Below are positions 28,435 through 37,376 of a stretch of 64,000 bases of DNA, one piece after another. A program made the position numbers and the translations under genes. The notes under the pieces were generated by a model. It made no database searches and had not been told where the DNA came from. It saw only the letters and a program-made list of their open reading frames with translations. Positions within the stretch are counted from its first letter, which is position 1, and every line of letters begins with the position of its first letter. Source of the DNA: Acinetobacter piscicola. GTDB taxonomy: Bacteria; Pseudomonadota; Gammaproteobacteria; Pseudomonadales; Moraxellaceae. The stretch lies in NCBI RefSeq assembly GCF_002233755.1, contig NZ_NIFO01000006.1, forward strand, positions 154,611 to 218,610, given 5' to 3'.

Positions 28435-30006
28435 GTGCCAGTTTTAAAAAAATTAGAAGAATATAAAGACTTTATTAAAAATAATCATGGAAATGATAAT
28501 TGGGTGATTGTTTATAAATCATTACCTATTAGTGAGAATGATAATGATGCAGGAATGTATTGCGCCTTAGTTTCAAAAGATGAAACGAATAATGCAATGC
28601 AAAGTTATGGTTGGGATGTATCAATAGGTAAGGGGGGCTCTGGCTTTAGTTGTACTTACGAAAATGGTGAGGAATTAGTCAAATATCTTTTGAATATTGA
28701 TGCGCCGTTTTTGAGACTCATTTTAGTCATGGATTTTAATGGTGTAGTTGATAATTCGATAGAAGTTTTAGAAGAATTTAGACTGTTATATAATTTATAT
28801 TATGATGCAAAAAATAATCGCTATTTAGATTTTGATGAATCGGGAGAACCCATAGAAGTTATAAAATTGGAAACAAAAGAAATAAAAATACGGAGAAGGT
28901 ATTTAAAATCTTTTATAGCTGTCAAACAAATGGATTTATTATTGTACTTTGAGTCTACATGGCATACTACAGAGTCTATTTCGTTGGAATATGATGTTAA
29001 AGAAGAAAACTTAACGTATACAGTCTATTCTGGGGATAGTTATGTAGAAGGCTATTCAAGGTTCATAAGAATTTGTGGGAAAAAATTAATAACATGTGAA
29101 AATATAGATAGTTGTAATATTTGGCCATTTGAGAAAGAAAAACAGTATCAGTCATATATCATTGGCGGTGATGAAGATAAATTAATTGCATTTACTTCTA
29201 ACCCAGACGAGTTAGCAAATTATTTCGGTAAAAATTCTCAATCCCCACATTATTTAACACCTGTCTTTTTTAAAAATGAAGTAATGAATAAGTATTATGG
29301 GAATTCAGACTATACAATCGAAGATGGGTATTTAATTAGAAATGGATTATGGCGCTTAAGGTTTGATAATAATTCAAATGAGCATGTCTCTGTTTTCTTA
29401 GGTGATTTAGGGCGTGATTTACCTGAAAAAGAACAATTGTATTGGAAAAGTTTTAATTTAATTCCAGATGGTAGACAAATCAGCAAGGCAAATTATGAAA
29501 GGAGTTTTTTAGGGAATTTTTTTGATTCAGAAAAAGCTGAACATATTTTTAAAGCAGAGTTTAAAAATTTTCAAGAATACTGGTTCAATAAAAATAGTTG
29601 GTATTTTTTCTTACCATTAGCTGAGAAAGATCAACATTTTTTTAATTCCATTAGAACGTTACTTTCAAATGAACAAGCAGAATTTGATGCTCAAATTTTA
29701 GCTTTAGCAAAAACCACAATAGATTCTGTAAATGTAAAAGCAATTAGCACATTTTTAAATAGTGAAGAAAGTAAATCAATTACTTTAATTTTAATGTTAG
29801 TTGAAAATTCAGAAAGATATAGAGAATTTACAGACTTGCTTAGAGGGCTTCAATCTATCAGATCAACTGGTGTTGCTCATCGTAAAGGTTCGGAATATGC
29901 TAAGCAGATGAATAAATATGAAATTAATGAAGAAAACTATAGAGATAGTTTTGATAAGTTTTTAATAGGATTAGTTGAGTTATTTAGAGAATTGCAGGCT
30001 ATCTAA
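28435..30006 (+). CDS. large AT-rich protein of unknown function with a HEPN-like C-terminus
   Basis: A 523-residue soluble protein with no signal peptide or membrane helix. Base composition is clearly more AT-rich than acnD. I place the start at GTG 28435 because AGGA lies 8 nt upstream; an ATG at 28408 falls in the preceding hairpin. Near the C-terminus, IRSTGVAHRKG (Arg476-His482) fits the R-x(4-6)-H motif of HEPN ribonucleases, followed by an amphipathic helix, as in ApeA-type and Abi-type defence proteins. The N-terminal 400 residues match nothing I recognise. A role in phage defence is inference only. Confidence 0.6.
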   Translation: MPVLKKLEEYKDFIKNNHGNDNWVIVYKSLPISENDNDAGMYCALVSKDETNNAMQSYGWDVSIGKGGSGFSCTYENGEELVKYLLNIDAPFLRLILVMDFNGVVDNSIEVLEEFRLLYNLYYDAKNNRYLDFDESGEPIEVIKLETKEIKIRRRYLKSFIAVKQMDLLLYFESTWHTTESISLEYDVKEENLTYTVYSGDSYVEGYSRFIRICGKKLITCENIDSCNIWPFEKEKQYQSYIIGGDEDKLIAFTSNPDELANYFGKNSQSPHYLTPVFFKNEVMNKYYGNSDYTIEDGYLIRNGLWRLRFDNNSNEHVSVFLGDLGRDLPEKEQLYWKSFNLIPDGRQISKANYERSFLGNFFDSEKAEHIFKAEFKNFQEYWFNKNSWYFFLPLAEKDQHFFNSIRTLLSNEQAEFDAQILALAKTTIDSVNVKAISTFLNSEESKSITLILMLVENSERYREFTDLLRGLQSIRSTGVAHRKGSEYAKQMNKYEINEENYRDSFDKFLIGLVELFRELQAI

Positions 30007-30031
30007 AAAGTTTATATAAAACGAACAACCC

Positions 30032-30381
30032 ATGCCAAAAAAATCTCCCGAACAAAAAGTCGAAGAAGAACGCCGATATGTTTTAGCATGTGGAGCTTCA
30101 AATACAGAAGAACTTGAACCATTTTAACTGACCCAAACCAAGCAATTCGTGTCATTGCAGCCATGAATCCTGATGCGGGTGCAGAATCTAGACCGTTTTG
30201 CAAACGATAAATTCTGGGGCGTACGTATAGAAGTGGTGGGTCATCCCAATGTCAGTGAAGCGACATTACGCAGATTACTAGAACTTAAACTCAGTAACGG
30301 GGCGTAGTACATCATGCCGCGCATGAAAAATTGGTCGAGCGAGGTGTAGTATTTGGTGAAGATGGTATGTCAATTACCTAG
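30032..30381 (+). pseudogene. eroded gene with at least three frameshifts
   Basis: Four short frames join into one protein of about 115 residues. MPKKSPEQKVEEERRYVLAC begins at 30032 and stops at 30125, where a T-run lost a base. LTDPNQAIRVIAAMNPDAGA follows, then from about 30190 LDRFANDKFWGVRIEVVGHP, and from about 30306 VHHAAHEKLVERGVVFGEDG up to TAG at 30379. The changes at 30122-30125 and 30183 are in homopolymer runs. The hydrophilic helical sequence suggests HEAT- or TPR-like repeats, but I do not know the family. Confidence 0.55.
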
Positions 30382-30431
30382 CTCCATTCTATAATGATGG
30401 AACAAAAATCATACAAAATTAGGAGTCACAA

Positions 30432-30596
30432 ATGCCTATAGAAAAAAGAATACTTCCAGCAATTGAAAAAAATAATATTCAAGAAATAACAATCAAAAAA
30501 GTAGAAAAGTTATTTAAATCACTTTCTGAAAGGCCTTCTGATTTCTATTCCGAAGAAAGAGTAGATCAATCACCGCAAGAGCGAGAAGAACTTTAA
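30432..30596 (+). CDS. small protein with antitoxin-like C-terminus
   Basis: A 54-residue ORF with an excellent ribosome binding site (AGGAG, 6 nt spacing). It starts MPIEKRILPAIEKNNIQE and ends FYSEERVDQSPQEREEL. The C-terminal third resembles the tail of VapB-type antitoxins, but no VapC toxin gene follows, and the N-terminus lacks a clear AbrB fold. It may be the remnant or solitary partner of a lost toxin-antitoxin pair. Confidence 0.45.
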   Translation: MPIEKRILPAIEKNNIQEITIKKVEKLFKSLSERPSDFYSEERVDQSPQEREEL

Positions 30597-30705
30597 CACC
30601 ATTTCTTACAAAAATGACACCATCATTTTTCAAAATAGACAGTAGACATACATCAAAATTAGGCTATACTTTGTTCACCATTTCTAAAACCTATGGAGAA
30701 CAAAA

Positions 30706-30849
30706 ATGGTTACTGCTGGCGAAAAACCCGGAACAGGCTTCTATTTTTGTGTCCAATGCGGACATCGCGTTTACTTAGAAATTGGTACAGATCGTTTACC
30801 CCCGTGTACCAAATGCCTTGGCAACCAATTTAACAGCAAAATTGCCTAA
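30706..30849 (+). CDS. zinc-ribbon mini-protein
   Basis: A 47-residue ORF with two CxxC pairs (FCVQCGH and PCTKCLG) that would bind one zinc ion as a ribbon. A GGAG site precedes the ATG and a strong terminator follows 38 nt after the stop. The sequence resembles the zinc-ribbon proteins (PF07295-like) found as small standalone proteins in gammaproteobacteria. Function unknown. Confidence 0.65.
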   Translation: MVTAGEKPGTGFYFCVQCGHRVYLEIGTDRLPPCTKCLGNQFNSKIA

Positions 30850-30886
30850 GCAGCACAGATAAAACAGTTATCCTCTGTTTTAAATA

Positions 30887-30915
30887 AAAGCCCTATCACT
30901 TGATAGGGCTTTTTG
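30887..30915 (+). terminator. terminator of the zinc-ribbon gene
   Basis: AAAGCCCTATCA and TGATAGGGCTTT flank a 2-nt loop and end in a T-run. Confidence 0.85.
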
Positions 30916-30969
30916 TTAATTTAGAAATAGTTTCAAAATATAAAAGAAAATGAAGGCAGGGAAATGATT

Positions 30970-31548
30970 ATGGAAATAATCCTGAGCTTATGTATTGGTA
31001 TCGGTTTAAGTGCAGCATGTGGCTTTCGTGTATTTGTCCCGCTATTTGTCATGAGTATTGCATCACTTACGGGATGGTTTGAACCGATGCAAGGCTTTGA
31101 ATGGTTGGCTATGCCATCTGTATGTATTGGTCTAGCAGTCGCGACACTCTGTGAAGTCGGCGCATATTACATACCATGGGTGGATAATGCCTTAGACACC
31201 ATTGCGACACCTGCTGCGATGGTTGCAGGAACATTGACAACCATGGCAGTGAGTACTGGAGAAATGTCACAATTTGCAGGTTGGGCGGCTGCCATTATTG
31301 TCGGTGGTGGAACTGCAACAGCCGTCCAAATGAGTACAGTGGCTGCACGTGGCGTATCGACTGCAACAACAGGTGGATTAGGTAATTTTGTCGTCGCTAC
31401 AGGTGAGTTGATTAGCGCGGTATTACTCTCAATTATGGCAATGGTTGTACCTGTATTTGTTGCTATAGCGGTACTGATTATGATTGTACTTGCAATACGC
31501 TGGATTCGTATAAAACGACAGGAAAATGCAGTCAGCCCTCTGTCTTAA
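30970..31548 (+). CDS. DUF4126 membrane protein
   Basis: A 192-residue inner-membrane protein with five or six hydrophobic segments. The N-terminal CGFRVFVPLF and the glycine/alanine-rich GGGTATAVQMSTVAARG stretch are typical of DUF4126 proteins. Function is unknown. Two in-frame ATGs (30964, 30970) follow AGGGA; the second has better spacing. Confidence 0.75.
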   Translation: MEIILSLCIGIGLSAACGFRVFVPLFVMSIASLTGWFEPMQGFEWLAMPSVCIGLAVATLCEVGAYYIPWVDNALDTIATPAAMVAGTLTTMAVSTGEMSQFAGWAAAIIVGGGTATAVQMSTVAARGVSTATTGGLGNFVVATGELISAVLLSIMAMVVPVFVAIAVLIMIVLAIRWIRIKRQENAVSPLS

Positions 31549-31557
31549 TCACATAAA

Positions 31558-31601
31558 ATTGAACTATTTTTCAGATTTATTTAGATGAAAAATAGTTCAA
31601 T
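31558..31601. terminator. 16-bp perfect hairpin between convergent genes
   Basis: ATTGAACTATTTTTCA (31558-31573) and its exact reverse complement (31586-31601) flank a 12-nt loop. It lies between the DUF4126 gene and the minus-strand lipoprotein gene. It is AT-rich with no clean T-run. Confidence 0.55.
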
Positions 31602-31621
31602 GCTCATAATAAATTCAAAAA

Positions 31622-31975
31622 TTAATGAATCTCAATTCGTGTAGTGACTTTGATTTTTCTACACTCTCTATCGCCTTCCACTAAACTTCTGATTTTAAAA
31701 TCATAAAAACGAACTTCTCGATTTTGCATCGCAAATTGTTCAGGGGTTTTGATTTCTAAACATTGAAAAGGACGCAAATTTTTCAAAATTTCTTTTTGCT
31801 TATCAGTTATTTGTTGAGTCGAAAGATATACATAGCCTTTGGTGGTTCTCAATAAAACATCATTGGCTTGCAACTCACTTGAACTGGTTAATTTTACAAT
31901 ATGCGTTTTTAAGAGTTTGCATGAACTAAGACATAAGGTGGTGAATAAAATCAACAGAACAGTTTTTGTTTTCAT
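31622..31975 (-). CDS. small lipoprotein of unknown function
   Basis: A 117-residue protein with a lipoprotein signal (hydrophobic stretch ending LSSC). The mature part has two further cysteines (FQCLE, ECRKI). The frame extends to a TTG two codons upstream, but the ATG at 31975 directly opens the signal peptide. No known domain. Confidence 0.6.
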   Translation of the reverse strand: MKTKTVLLILFTTLCLSSCKLLKTHIVKLTSSSELQANDVLLRTTKGYVYLSTQQITDKQKEILKNLRPFQCLEIKTPEQFAMQNREVRFYDFKIRSLVEGDRECRKIKVTTRIEIH

Positions 31976-32280
31976 TGCCAAGCTATTTTATTTAAACATT
32001 TAGAATACTTTACAGTAAAACGACTAAAACCAGTAAGACTTCATAGCATGAGCGCAAAATAATCAATCTAAAGGTCATATTCGGTAAATTCTTCAAAGAA
32101 CAAATAAAATCATAAGATGATTTGAATCGTTTTGATTGGATAAGGTTTATGGACTTTTTAATATATCGTTAAGTAAAAAATGAATGAAAAGTGTGCTAAA
32201 AAAGATTGATGTTATCTATAAATTATTCTAATTTTATAAAATAGTCGTGATAAAACTCAACTCATTTTAAATGGATTTTG

Positions 32281-32916
32281 ATGCGAAAAATATACTATGT
32301 CAGTGAATCTATTCGATTTACTATGGGGGGAGGCTTTTTGTTTACTTTGATGGCAATAGGTCTTGTTCTTCTTACCATTCTGACATTTCTTCACGAGCAT
32401 AATGGAATGGGAGTAGCTGAATATATTCAGAAAAATTTAGTACTTCTAGTATTTTCAGGAATAGTAATTGGTTTTTTCTTATTCTGTGCTATTTATTGCT
32501 TTTTAACGGGTGCAGGAAAATATCGTATCGATAGCGAGGGCTTGCAATACAAAAATGGTTCTACCCATAGAGTAATCAAATAGCAAGAAATTCAACGAAT
32601 TGAGACAGATGGTTTTGGTACATTGATGATCCATGCACCCAATAAAAGATTTATGTTCTCCTTACTTGCAGTACAGCAATCTCAGAGTTTTGATGAGCCA
32701 TTTCATTTGAATTATCAATCAATATTAGCGTCCTTTGCAGAAGTATTGCGATTTAGTGGAATGCTAAAGCAGAAAGAAATAAGCCCTTACGCAGAGGAAG
32801 TTGGTGCTTTTATTGTTGAAAAACTTGAGCAGCTTCGAATTGAGCTTGAATACAATACGAGATGCGGTTTTAAGTGGAATAAGAATGTAAAAGCAACAAA
32901 TGAAAAGTTTGAATAA
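32281..32916 (+). pseudogene. membrane-protein gene interrupted by an in-frame TAG
   Basis: One continuous frame of 212 codons, broken only by TAG at 32581. Part one (100 residues) has two transmembrane helices and ends GSTHRVIK. Part two continues in frame QEIQRIETDGFGTLMIHAPN and runs another 110 residues to TAA. Bacterial PH-like (YcxB-type) proteins have this helix-helix-soluble arrangement with a W or F at the broken position, so TGG to TAG is the simplest explanation. Either the gene is dead, or TAG is read through at low level. Confidence 0.65.
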
Positions 32917-32958
32917 AGGTCATCGTTTAACAAAAGAAAAATTTAAAAAGGATAGAGA

Positions 32959-33228
32959 ATGGAAAATCAAGCAACTAAAAAAGGTTTCTTTAATCAGGGT
33001 TTATCTACATCGGCATATTTGATGTGTGGCTGGCCATTCATTTTAGTATTTGTGGGTGGAGCAATCGGTGGTGGTTTAGCTGCTTTAGCGTACTATATCA
33101 ATCTGAAAATTTATAAATCTAATTTATCAAATGCTTATAAAGTTATTTTAAACATTCTGACAGGAATCACAGCAATGATCGTGTGGTTTCTGATCGCTAT
33201 TTCTATACGTGTATATTTTCAACAGTGA
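32959..33228 (+). CDS. small membrane protein of unknown function
   Basis: An 89-residue protein with two hydrophobic helices (around residues 20-48, glycine-rich, and 60-85). It is preceded by a GATAGAG purine stretch and lies 42 bp after the broken gene, on the same strand. No known family. Confidence 0.5.
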   Translation: MENQATKKGFFNQGLSTSAYLMCGWPFILVFVGGAIGGGLAALAYYINLKIYKSNLSNAYKVILNILTGITAMIVWFLIAISIRVYFQQ

Positions 33229-33293
33229 ACATTTGCTGTGGTTTCAGCGATTGTTTTTAGCTAATCTAAGTTAAATATTTTGAGAATAAGAAA

Positions 33294-33995
33294 ATGATGA
33301 AATCAGAACTTCTCAGCTTATGCCTTGTATGGTCTTCTCTATTTTTTGTTTCAGAAACGGTTTGCGCTGAGCCGTTGACAGCTGAACAAATCAAACTGCA
33401 AAAAGATAAAATCAAATATAAAGCTTATGTTCCTAAAACATATCATTTATTTGAAGCGATCGAAGGCGATTTAAATCAAGATGGACTCAACGATTTAGTA
33501 CTTATTGTAAAAGCGACTGATCCGAGCCAATGGGTAAATCATGAGTATCGAGGAAAGCTGGATCGAAATCGACGAGGTATTATTGTCTTATTCAATCAAA
33601 AAGGATCATATAAAAAAGTCGTTCAAAATTTATCATGCTTTAGTTCTGAGAACGAAGAAGGTGGCGTGTATTTCGCACCTGACTTATGGTTTGAGATTAA
33701 AAATAACGTCTTAAATATTAACTATGCACATGGTCGATACGGTGCTTGGGGGTATAGCTTTAGATTAGAAAATAATGATATGCGTTTAATTGGTTATGAG
33801 GACAGTGATAATCATGGCCCTTATGTCGAGAGTCAAACCAGTATCAATTTTTCAACCGCTAAAAAATTAGTTCGGGAAAATCTCAATCAAGACCCTGAAG
33901 GTGAGCCACGATTTAAAGAGACTTGGACGAAAATTAAGCTTAAACCGATTTTTCTTTCAGAGATAAAAGATTTTGATGAATTGAATATGCCATAG
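33294..33995 (+). CDS. exported protein with a calcium-loop-like motif
   Basis: A 233-residue protein with a signal peptide (ending VCAEP) and the motif GDLNQDGLNDLVLI, which is the DxNxDGxxD calcium-binding loop seen in FG-GAP-type and dockerin-like repeats. The rest is a soluble, mostly beta-rich domain. Expected to be periplasmic. The function is unknown. MM start; either ATG could be used. Confidence 0.6.
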   Translation: MMKSELLSLCLVWSSLFFVSETVCAEPLTAEQIKLQKDKIKYKAYVPKTYHLFEAIEGDLNQDGLNDLVLIVKATDPSQWVNHEYRGKLDRNRRGIIVLFNQKGSYKKVVQNLSCFSSENEEGGVYFAPDLWFEIKNNVLNINYAHGRYGAWGYSFRLENNDMRLIGYEDSDNHGPYVESQTSINFSTAKKLVRENLNQDPEGEPRFKETWTKIKLKPIFLSEIKDFDELNMP

Positions 33996-34166
33996 CTCAA
34001 TTTTGAAATAGTTAGATTTGATCACAAATTATTCAAATGTTGAGACTTTTGTGATTTAATTTTTGATTAAAATACGACCAAAGTCGTATATGTGAATATT
34101 TAATTATAATAAAATCAGTGTTAATAATTACTCATAATATTAAAAACACACGGAGTAGGTGAAATA

Positions 34167-34628
34167 ATGAAAACATTTGAAGTCGAAATCAGCTTACCTG
34201 CGCAAGGTCATTTTCCAAGAACAGAATCCTTTGAAACAAGTGATGTTACTCAGATTCAGGCTAAATTTTATAGCATCCAATGGCGACGCATTTTCCTCAC
34301 GCAACTTCAATTAGAAAGTGCAGAAGTTTCATTTGCCGTAGTGGATGTCGATACTCAACAGTATTTAGCGATTCAATTGAACACACAATCCACCAAGGCG
34401 GAACCTGTCTTTGAAATCGACAGTAATATTCAAATGGTTGTGGAAAACAAAGAATTTTTTGGAATGTTTACTCGTAAAAAACAATATGAATTGATTTATA
34501 AAAATTTGACTCAAAGTCAAGTTTCCGAACAATTAGACTTATTTCTAAAAGGAAATATTGAACGAATGACTGAACAATATAAGCAATTGCTGCATAAGAA
34601 AATGTTGCAAGAGCACCGTATGACTTAA
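34167..34628 (+). CDS. unknown protein, first of a tandem paralogue pair
   Basis: A 153-residue soluble protein without a signal peptide. It shares a clear pattern with the next gene: a WRR.FLTQLQL segment, YLAIQLN, DSNIQMV, EFFG.FTRK, and a helical C-terminus. GGAG lies upstream of the ATG and a hairpin follows. No known domain; the sheet-plus-helix layout suggests a small ligand- or protein-binding module. Confidence 0.6.
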   Translation: MKTFEVEISLPAQGHFPRTESFETSDVTQIQAKFYSIQWRRIFLTQLQLESAEVSFAVVDVDTQQYLAIQLNTQSTKAEPVFEIDSNIQMVVENKEFFGMFTRKKQYELIYKNLTQSQVSEQLDLFLKGNIERMTEQYKQLLHKKMLQEHRMT

Positions 34629-34664
34629 CTATTTTTTCATTGAATAAGTTGAGATTTCTGATCG

Positions 34665-34690
34665 ATAAGGGGGTTAAAAGCCTCCTTATT
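34665..34690 (+). terminator. probable terminator between the paralogues
   Basis: ATAAGGGGG pairs with CCTCCTTAT (one G-T pair) around a 7-nt loop. The rest of 34629-34911 is AT-rich with no gene. Confidence 0.5.
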
Positions 34691-34911
34691 TCAAGCAAAG
34701 CGGATATTGTTGGATCAAGCAATGAAGTGGAATAAACAACAAAAACTGAAAATATAAAGCAAGTCGTTAAAATATAACATTTGGATAAATGAATCACAAA
34801 TATGTATTTAAAATCAATGAGTAATTTTAAATTTTTTCTTAAAATTACTATGAATTATGATGAGTCTTGTTAAACTAGGACGAGGCCATAAGGACATGAG
34901 TCATAAAAAAA

Positions 34912-35364
34912 ATGAGTACATTTAATCTTCAAATCCAATCACCCAATGCAAGTCTAAATGATGAAATGCAAGAAAGTCATGATCTTGATATTGCATCTAT
35001 TCTTGAAAAATTTGAAAAGATAAATTGGCGTCAACAACGTGTTTTACAACTTCAAATGAATGGTAAAAACTCGGTTTTTAATGTTGTGCATCAAGCATCT
35101 GATCAATATTTAAAAATCACTTTAAATGCTTTTTCTAAGTCAGAACAATTCGAATTCAAGATCGAAAGTAATATTCAACTGATCTTTCCGCAACGTGAAT
35201 TATTTGGGCTTATGACTCGGAAACATAAAGAATCGTTTTTAATTAAACAAGGCAGCCTTGAGCAAGCTCAACAAAGTTTGCAAGCTTTTGTAAATCAAGA
35301 TAAGCAGCAATTAGAAAATATCTATTTGAAGAGTAAAGAGAAATCTGTTTTAGAAGCATCTTAA
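34912..35364 (+). CDS. unknown protein, second of a tandem paralogue pair
   Basis: A 150-residue protein related to the one at 34167-34628: NWRQQRVLQLQM, YLKITLN, ESNIQLIF, ELFGLMTRK are the matching blocks. The two have drifted substantially, so the duplication is not recent. No signal peptide, membrane helix or known family. Confidence 0.6.
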   Translation: MSTFNLQIQSPNASLNDEMQESHDLDIASILEKFEKINWRQQRVLQLQMNGKNSVFNVVHQASDQYLKITLNAFSKSEQFEFKIESNIQLIFPQRELFGLMTRKHKESFLIKQGSLEQAQQSLQAFVNQDKQQLENIYLKSKEKSVLEAS

Positions 35365-36047
35365 ACTTGATGTTATGTTTTTGCATTTGTACATGTAGTT
35401 TTTAAAAATTAGGTGAAGGATTTAAGTGGTTACTTGTAATCAATTTGCATGTAATCGGTTTGCTTGTAATTGGTTTCAATCTATCTCAGTCATGTTCGCA
35501 TTGTCATTTTTATTTTTGAATGCTGATCTGGAAATAAAATTTAAGAAGTCTCAATAAATTTTCCATTTTTGGTGGCTTTTATGAAATAAAAAATCACTAT
35601 TTTAGCCTCAAAGATAAAAAATCCTAAGTTTTGCTGTTTTTGAGAAAAATTTTTCTGAAAATGGCTGTAATTGGTAAATCTTAGGGAAATAATCCCGAGG
35701 CACTTTGGTTAAAGTATGTTTCAAGGGTGTGATAGGGATCGAAAAGAGCAGATTGCTACCAGTTGCGTATAACGTGAGTGTAGTACTTACCCAAAAGGTC
35801 TCGATTCGGCTTAGGACGCTATAGATCAAAAGTTTATAGGCAATAGGGTTAGAACTTACAAAGTTTTAATAGTTGAAGTAAACCAACACATGTTTTCCCT
35901 GACACCCCCAAAAATTTTTAAAGTATAAGAAAACAAAAACATAGCAAAACAAAAAACATATAAATATTGATACAGTTTGGACAAGACAAGTCCAGCTTAA
36001 AATATTACAGTGATGTTAAGTAAATGGATTTACGAGCGGGGGAAATA
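35365..36047. other. long AT-rich spacer with a 15-bp tandem repeat
   Basis: 683 bp without a convincing gene. TGTAATCrrTTTGC-like units begin at 35437, 35452 and 35467 (period 15 bp, degenerate). The stretch 35640-35830 is more complex than its surroundings; a minus-strand frame of 73 codons (35608-35829) exists there but has no ribosome binding site or recognisable product. An RNA or a repeat element is possible. Confidence 0.4.
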
Positions 36048-36899
36048 ATGAATTTGATCACTCAATTTGAAAACATACTCTCAAATAATGTATTTCTACG
36101 TCGTATAATTTTATTGCTTATTATCGCCGTGTGGGGAATGATCGATCTTGCAACAGGCTATGAATATTCATTCTCAGTGTTCTATCTTATCCCTGTTTCA
36201 ATTGCTGCTTGGTATGATAATAAATACATCACGATGCTCACGATTATTTTATCTGCATTGACTTGGCTTTATGCAGACTATAGTGCTGGACATCATTATT
36301 CAAATTCAATTATTCCTTATTGGAATGCCTGTGCTCGGTTGGGCTTTTTCAGTGTTGTTGCTTTCTTATTGTTTAAAATAAAAAGAAGTTTGTCAGAAAT
36401 GACGTTAATGGCAATGAAAGACTCTTTAACTTTATTGAATAATACTCGTGCTTTTAATATTGAATATCAGATGCTTAAGAGAAGACATTCTAAAAAAGAT
36501 CAAACTCTTGCAGTAGGGATCATTGACCTTGATGGTTTTAAATCGGTTAATGATACCTATGGGCACAGTAAGGGTGACGATGTATTAGTAGAGTTTGCAC
36601 ATGTATTAAAAGAAACTACACGTATGAATGATGTCGTGGCGCGCATGGGTGGAGATGAATTTGTGGTGATTTTACAAGATACAAACTCACAAGGCATTGA
36701 AGACTATGCAAAAAGATTAAGAAATAAATTCTTGCTCAGTGGTTTAAAACAACAGTATGGCGTTGATTTTAGTATGGGAATTCAGGTTTATGCGGAGTTG
36801 CCAGATAACTTAGATGAAGCAACGCATCAAGCAGACCAATTGATGTATCAGTCAAAAGCTCGGGGTAAGTCACAAACAACTATTTTCGCACAGATTTAA
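36048..36899 (+). CDS. membrane diguanylate cyclase (GGDEF)
   Basis: A 283-residue protein with about four transmembrane helices (first 115 residues) and a C-terminal GGDEF domain that should make cyclic di-GMP. The catalytic GGDEF is intact at 201-205, the magnesium motif reads IDLDGFKSVND, and RMND (192-195) sits five residues ahead of GGDEF as a product-inhibition I-site. The start at 36048 has GGGGGA upstream; a frame from 36024 lacks one. It converges on the roadblock/GTPase operon. Confidence 0.9.
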   Translation: MNLITQFENILSNNVFLRRIILLLIIAVWGMIDLATGYEYSFSVFYLIPVSIAAWYDNKYITMLTIILSALTWLYADYSAGHHYSNSIIPYWNACARLGFFSVVAFLLFKIKRSLSEMTLMAMKDSLTLLNNTRAFNIEYQMLKRRHSKKDQTLAVGIIDLDGFKSVNDTYGHSKGDDVLVEFAHVLKETTRMNDVVARMGGDEFVVILQDTNSQGIEDYAKRLRNKFLLSGLKQQYGVDFSMGIQVYAELPDNLDEATHQADQLMYQSKARGKSQTTIFAQI

Positions 36900-36954
36900 A
36901 TACGATCATAAATGATCATATTTAAAATATCCTAAAATTTATAGTGCCTGAATA

Positions 36955-37368
36955 CTAAATATCTTGCTGCACAATTGCTTGGCTTGCTTCTTTTAAATGA
37001 TACAAAAGTTGCCCGAGCAATACATCTCTTGAGCTGAGTGTAACGATGATCATCGGGTGTTTTACACAAGGGACTGAGGTCAAAATGGCTTTACCATTTT
37101 CAGCATCTAAAGTCACACTTTGACAACCTGTTAAATTAATTTCCCCTAAAAAAGCGCTGACCATTGCCAAAATTGAACTACTCACAGCAGCAAGTTTGCT
37201 GGAGTGGAACTGGTGACGTTTACTGATTGACGCTAATTCAAAACCATCCGTTGAACAGATCATGATGAATTCAATATTATTCACATTGCTTAGGATGTGT
37301 TGAATCTGTGTTTTGGCAAATGCAACCAAAGTAGCTGGGGCTGTACGTGTTTCAAGTGCATTGATCAT
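36955..37368 (-). CDS. roadblock/LC7-domain protein
   Basis: A 137-residue protein with the roadblock/LC7 fold: an alpha helix, then STDGFELASIS and a long helix SSKLAAVSSSILAMVSAFLGE, as in MglB and dynein light-chain relatives. MglB-type proteins are GTPase-activating partners of small Ras-like GTPases. It lies 8 bp after the small GTPase gene and is the last gene of that operon. Confidence 0.8.
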   Translation of the reverse strand: MINALETRTAPATLVAFAKTQIQHILSNVNNIEFIMICSTDGFELASISKRHQFHSSKLAAVSSSILAMVSAFLGEINLTGCQSVTLDAENGKAILTSVPCVKHPMIIVTLSSRDVLLGQLLYHLKEASQAIVQQDI

Positions 37369-37376
37369 AAAGATTC

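Noticed and set aside
35608..35829. 73-codon minus-strand frame in the long spacer
   Set aside because: No ribosome binding site or recognisable product; recorded as part of the spacer instead.
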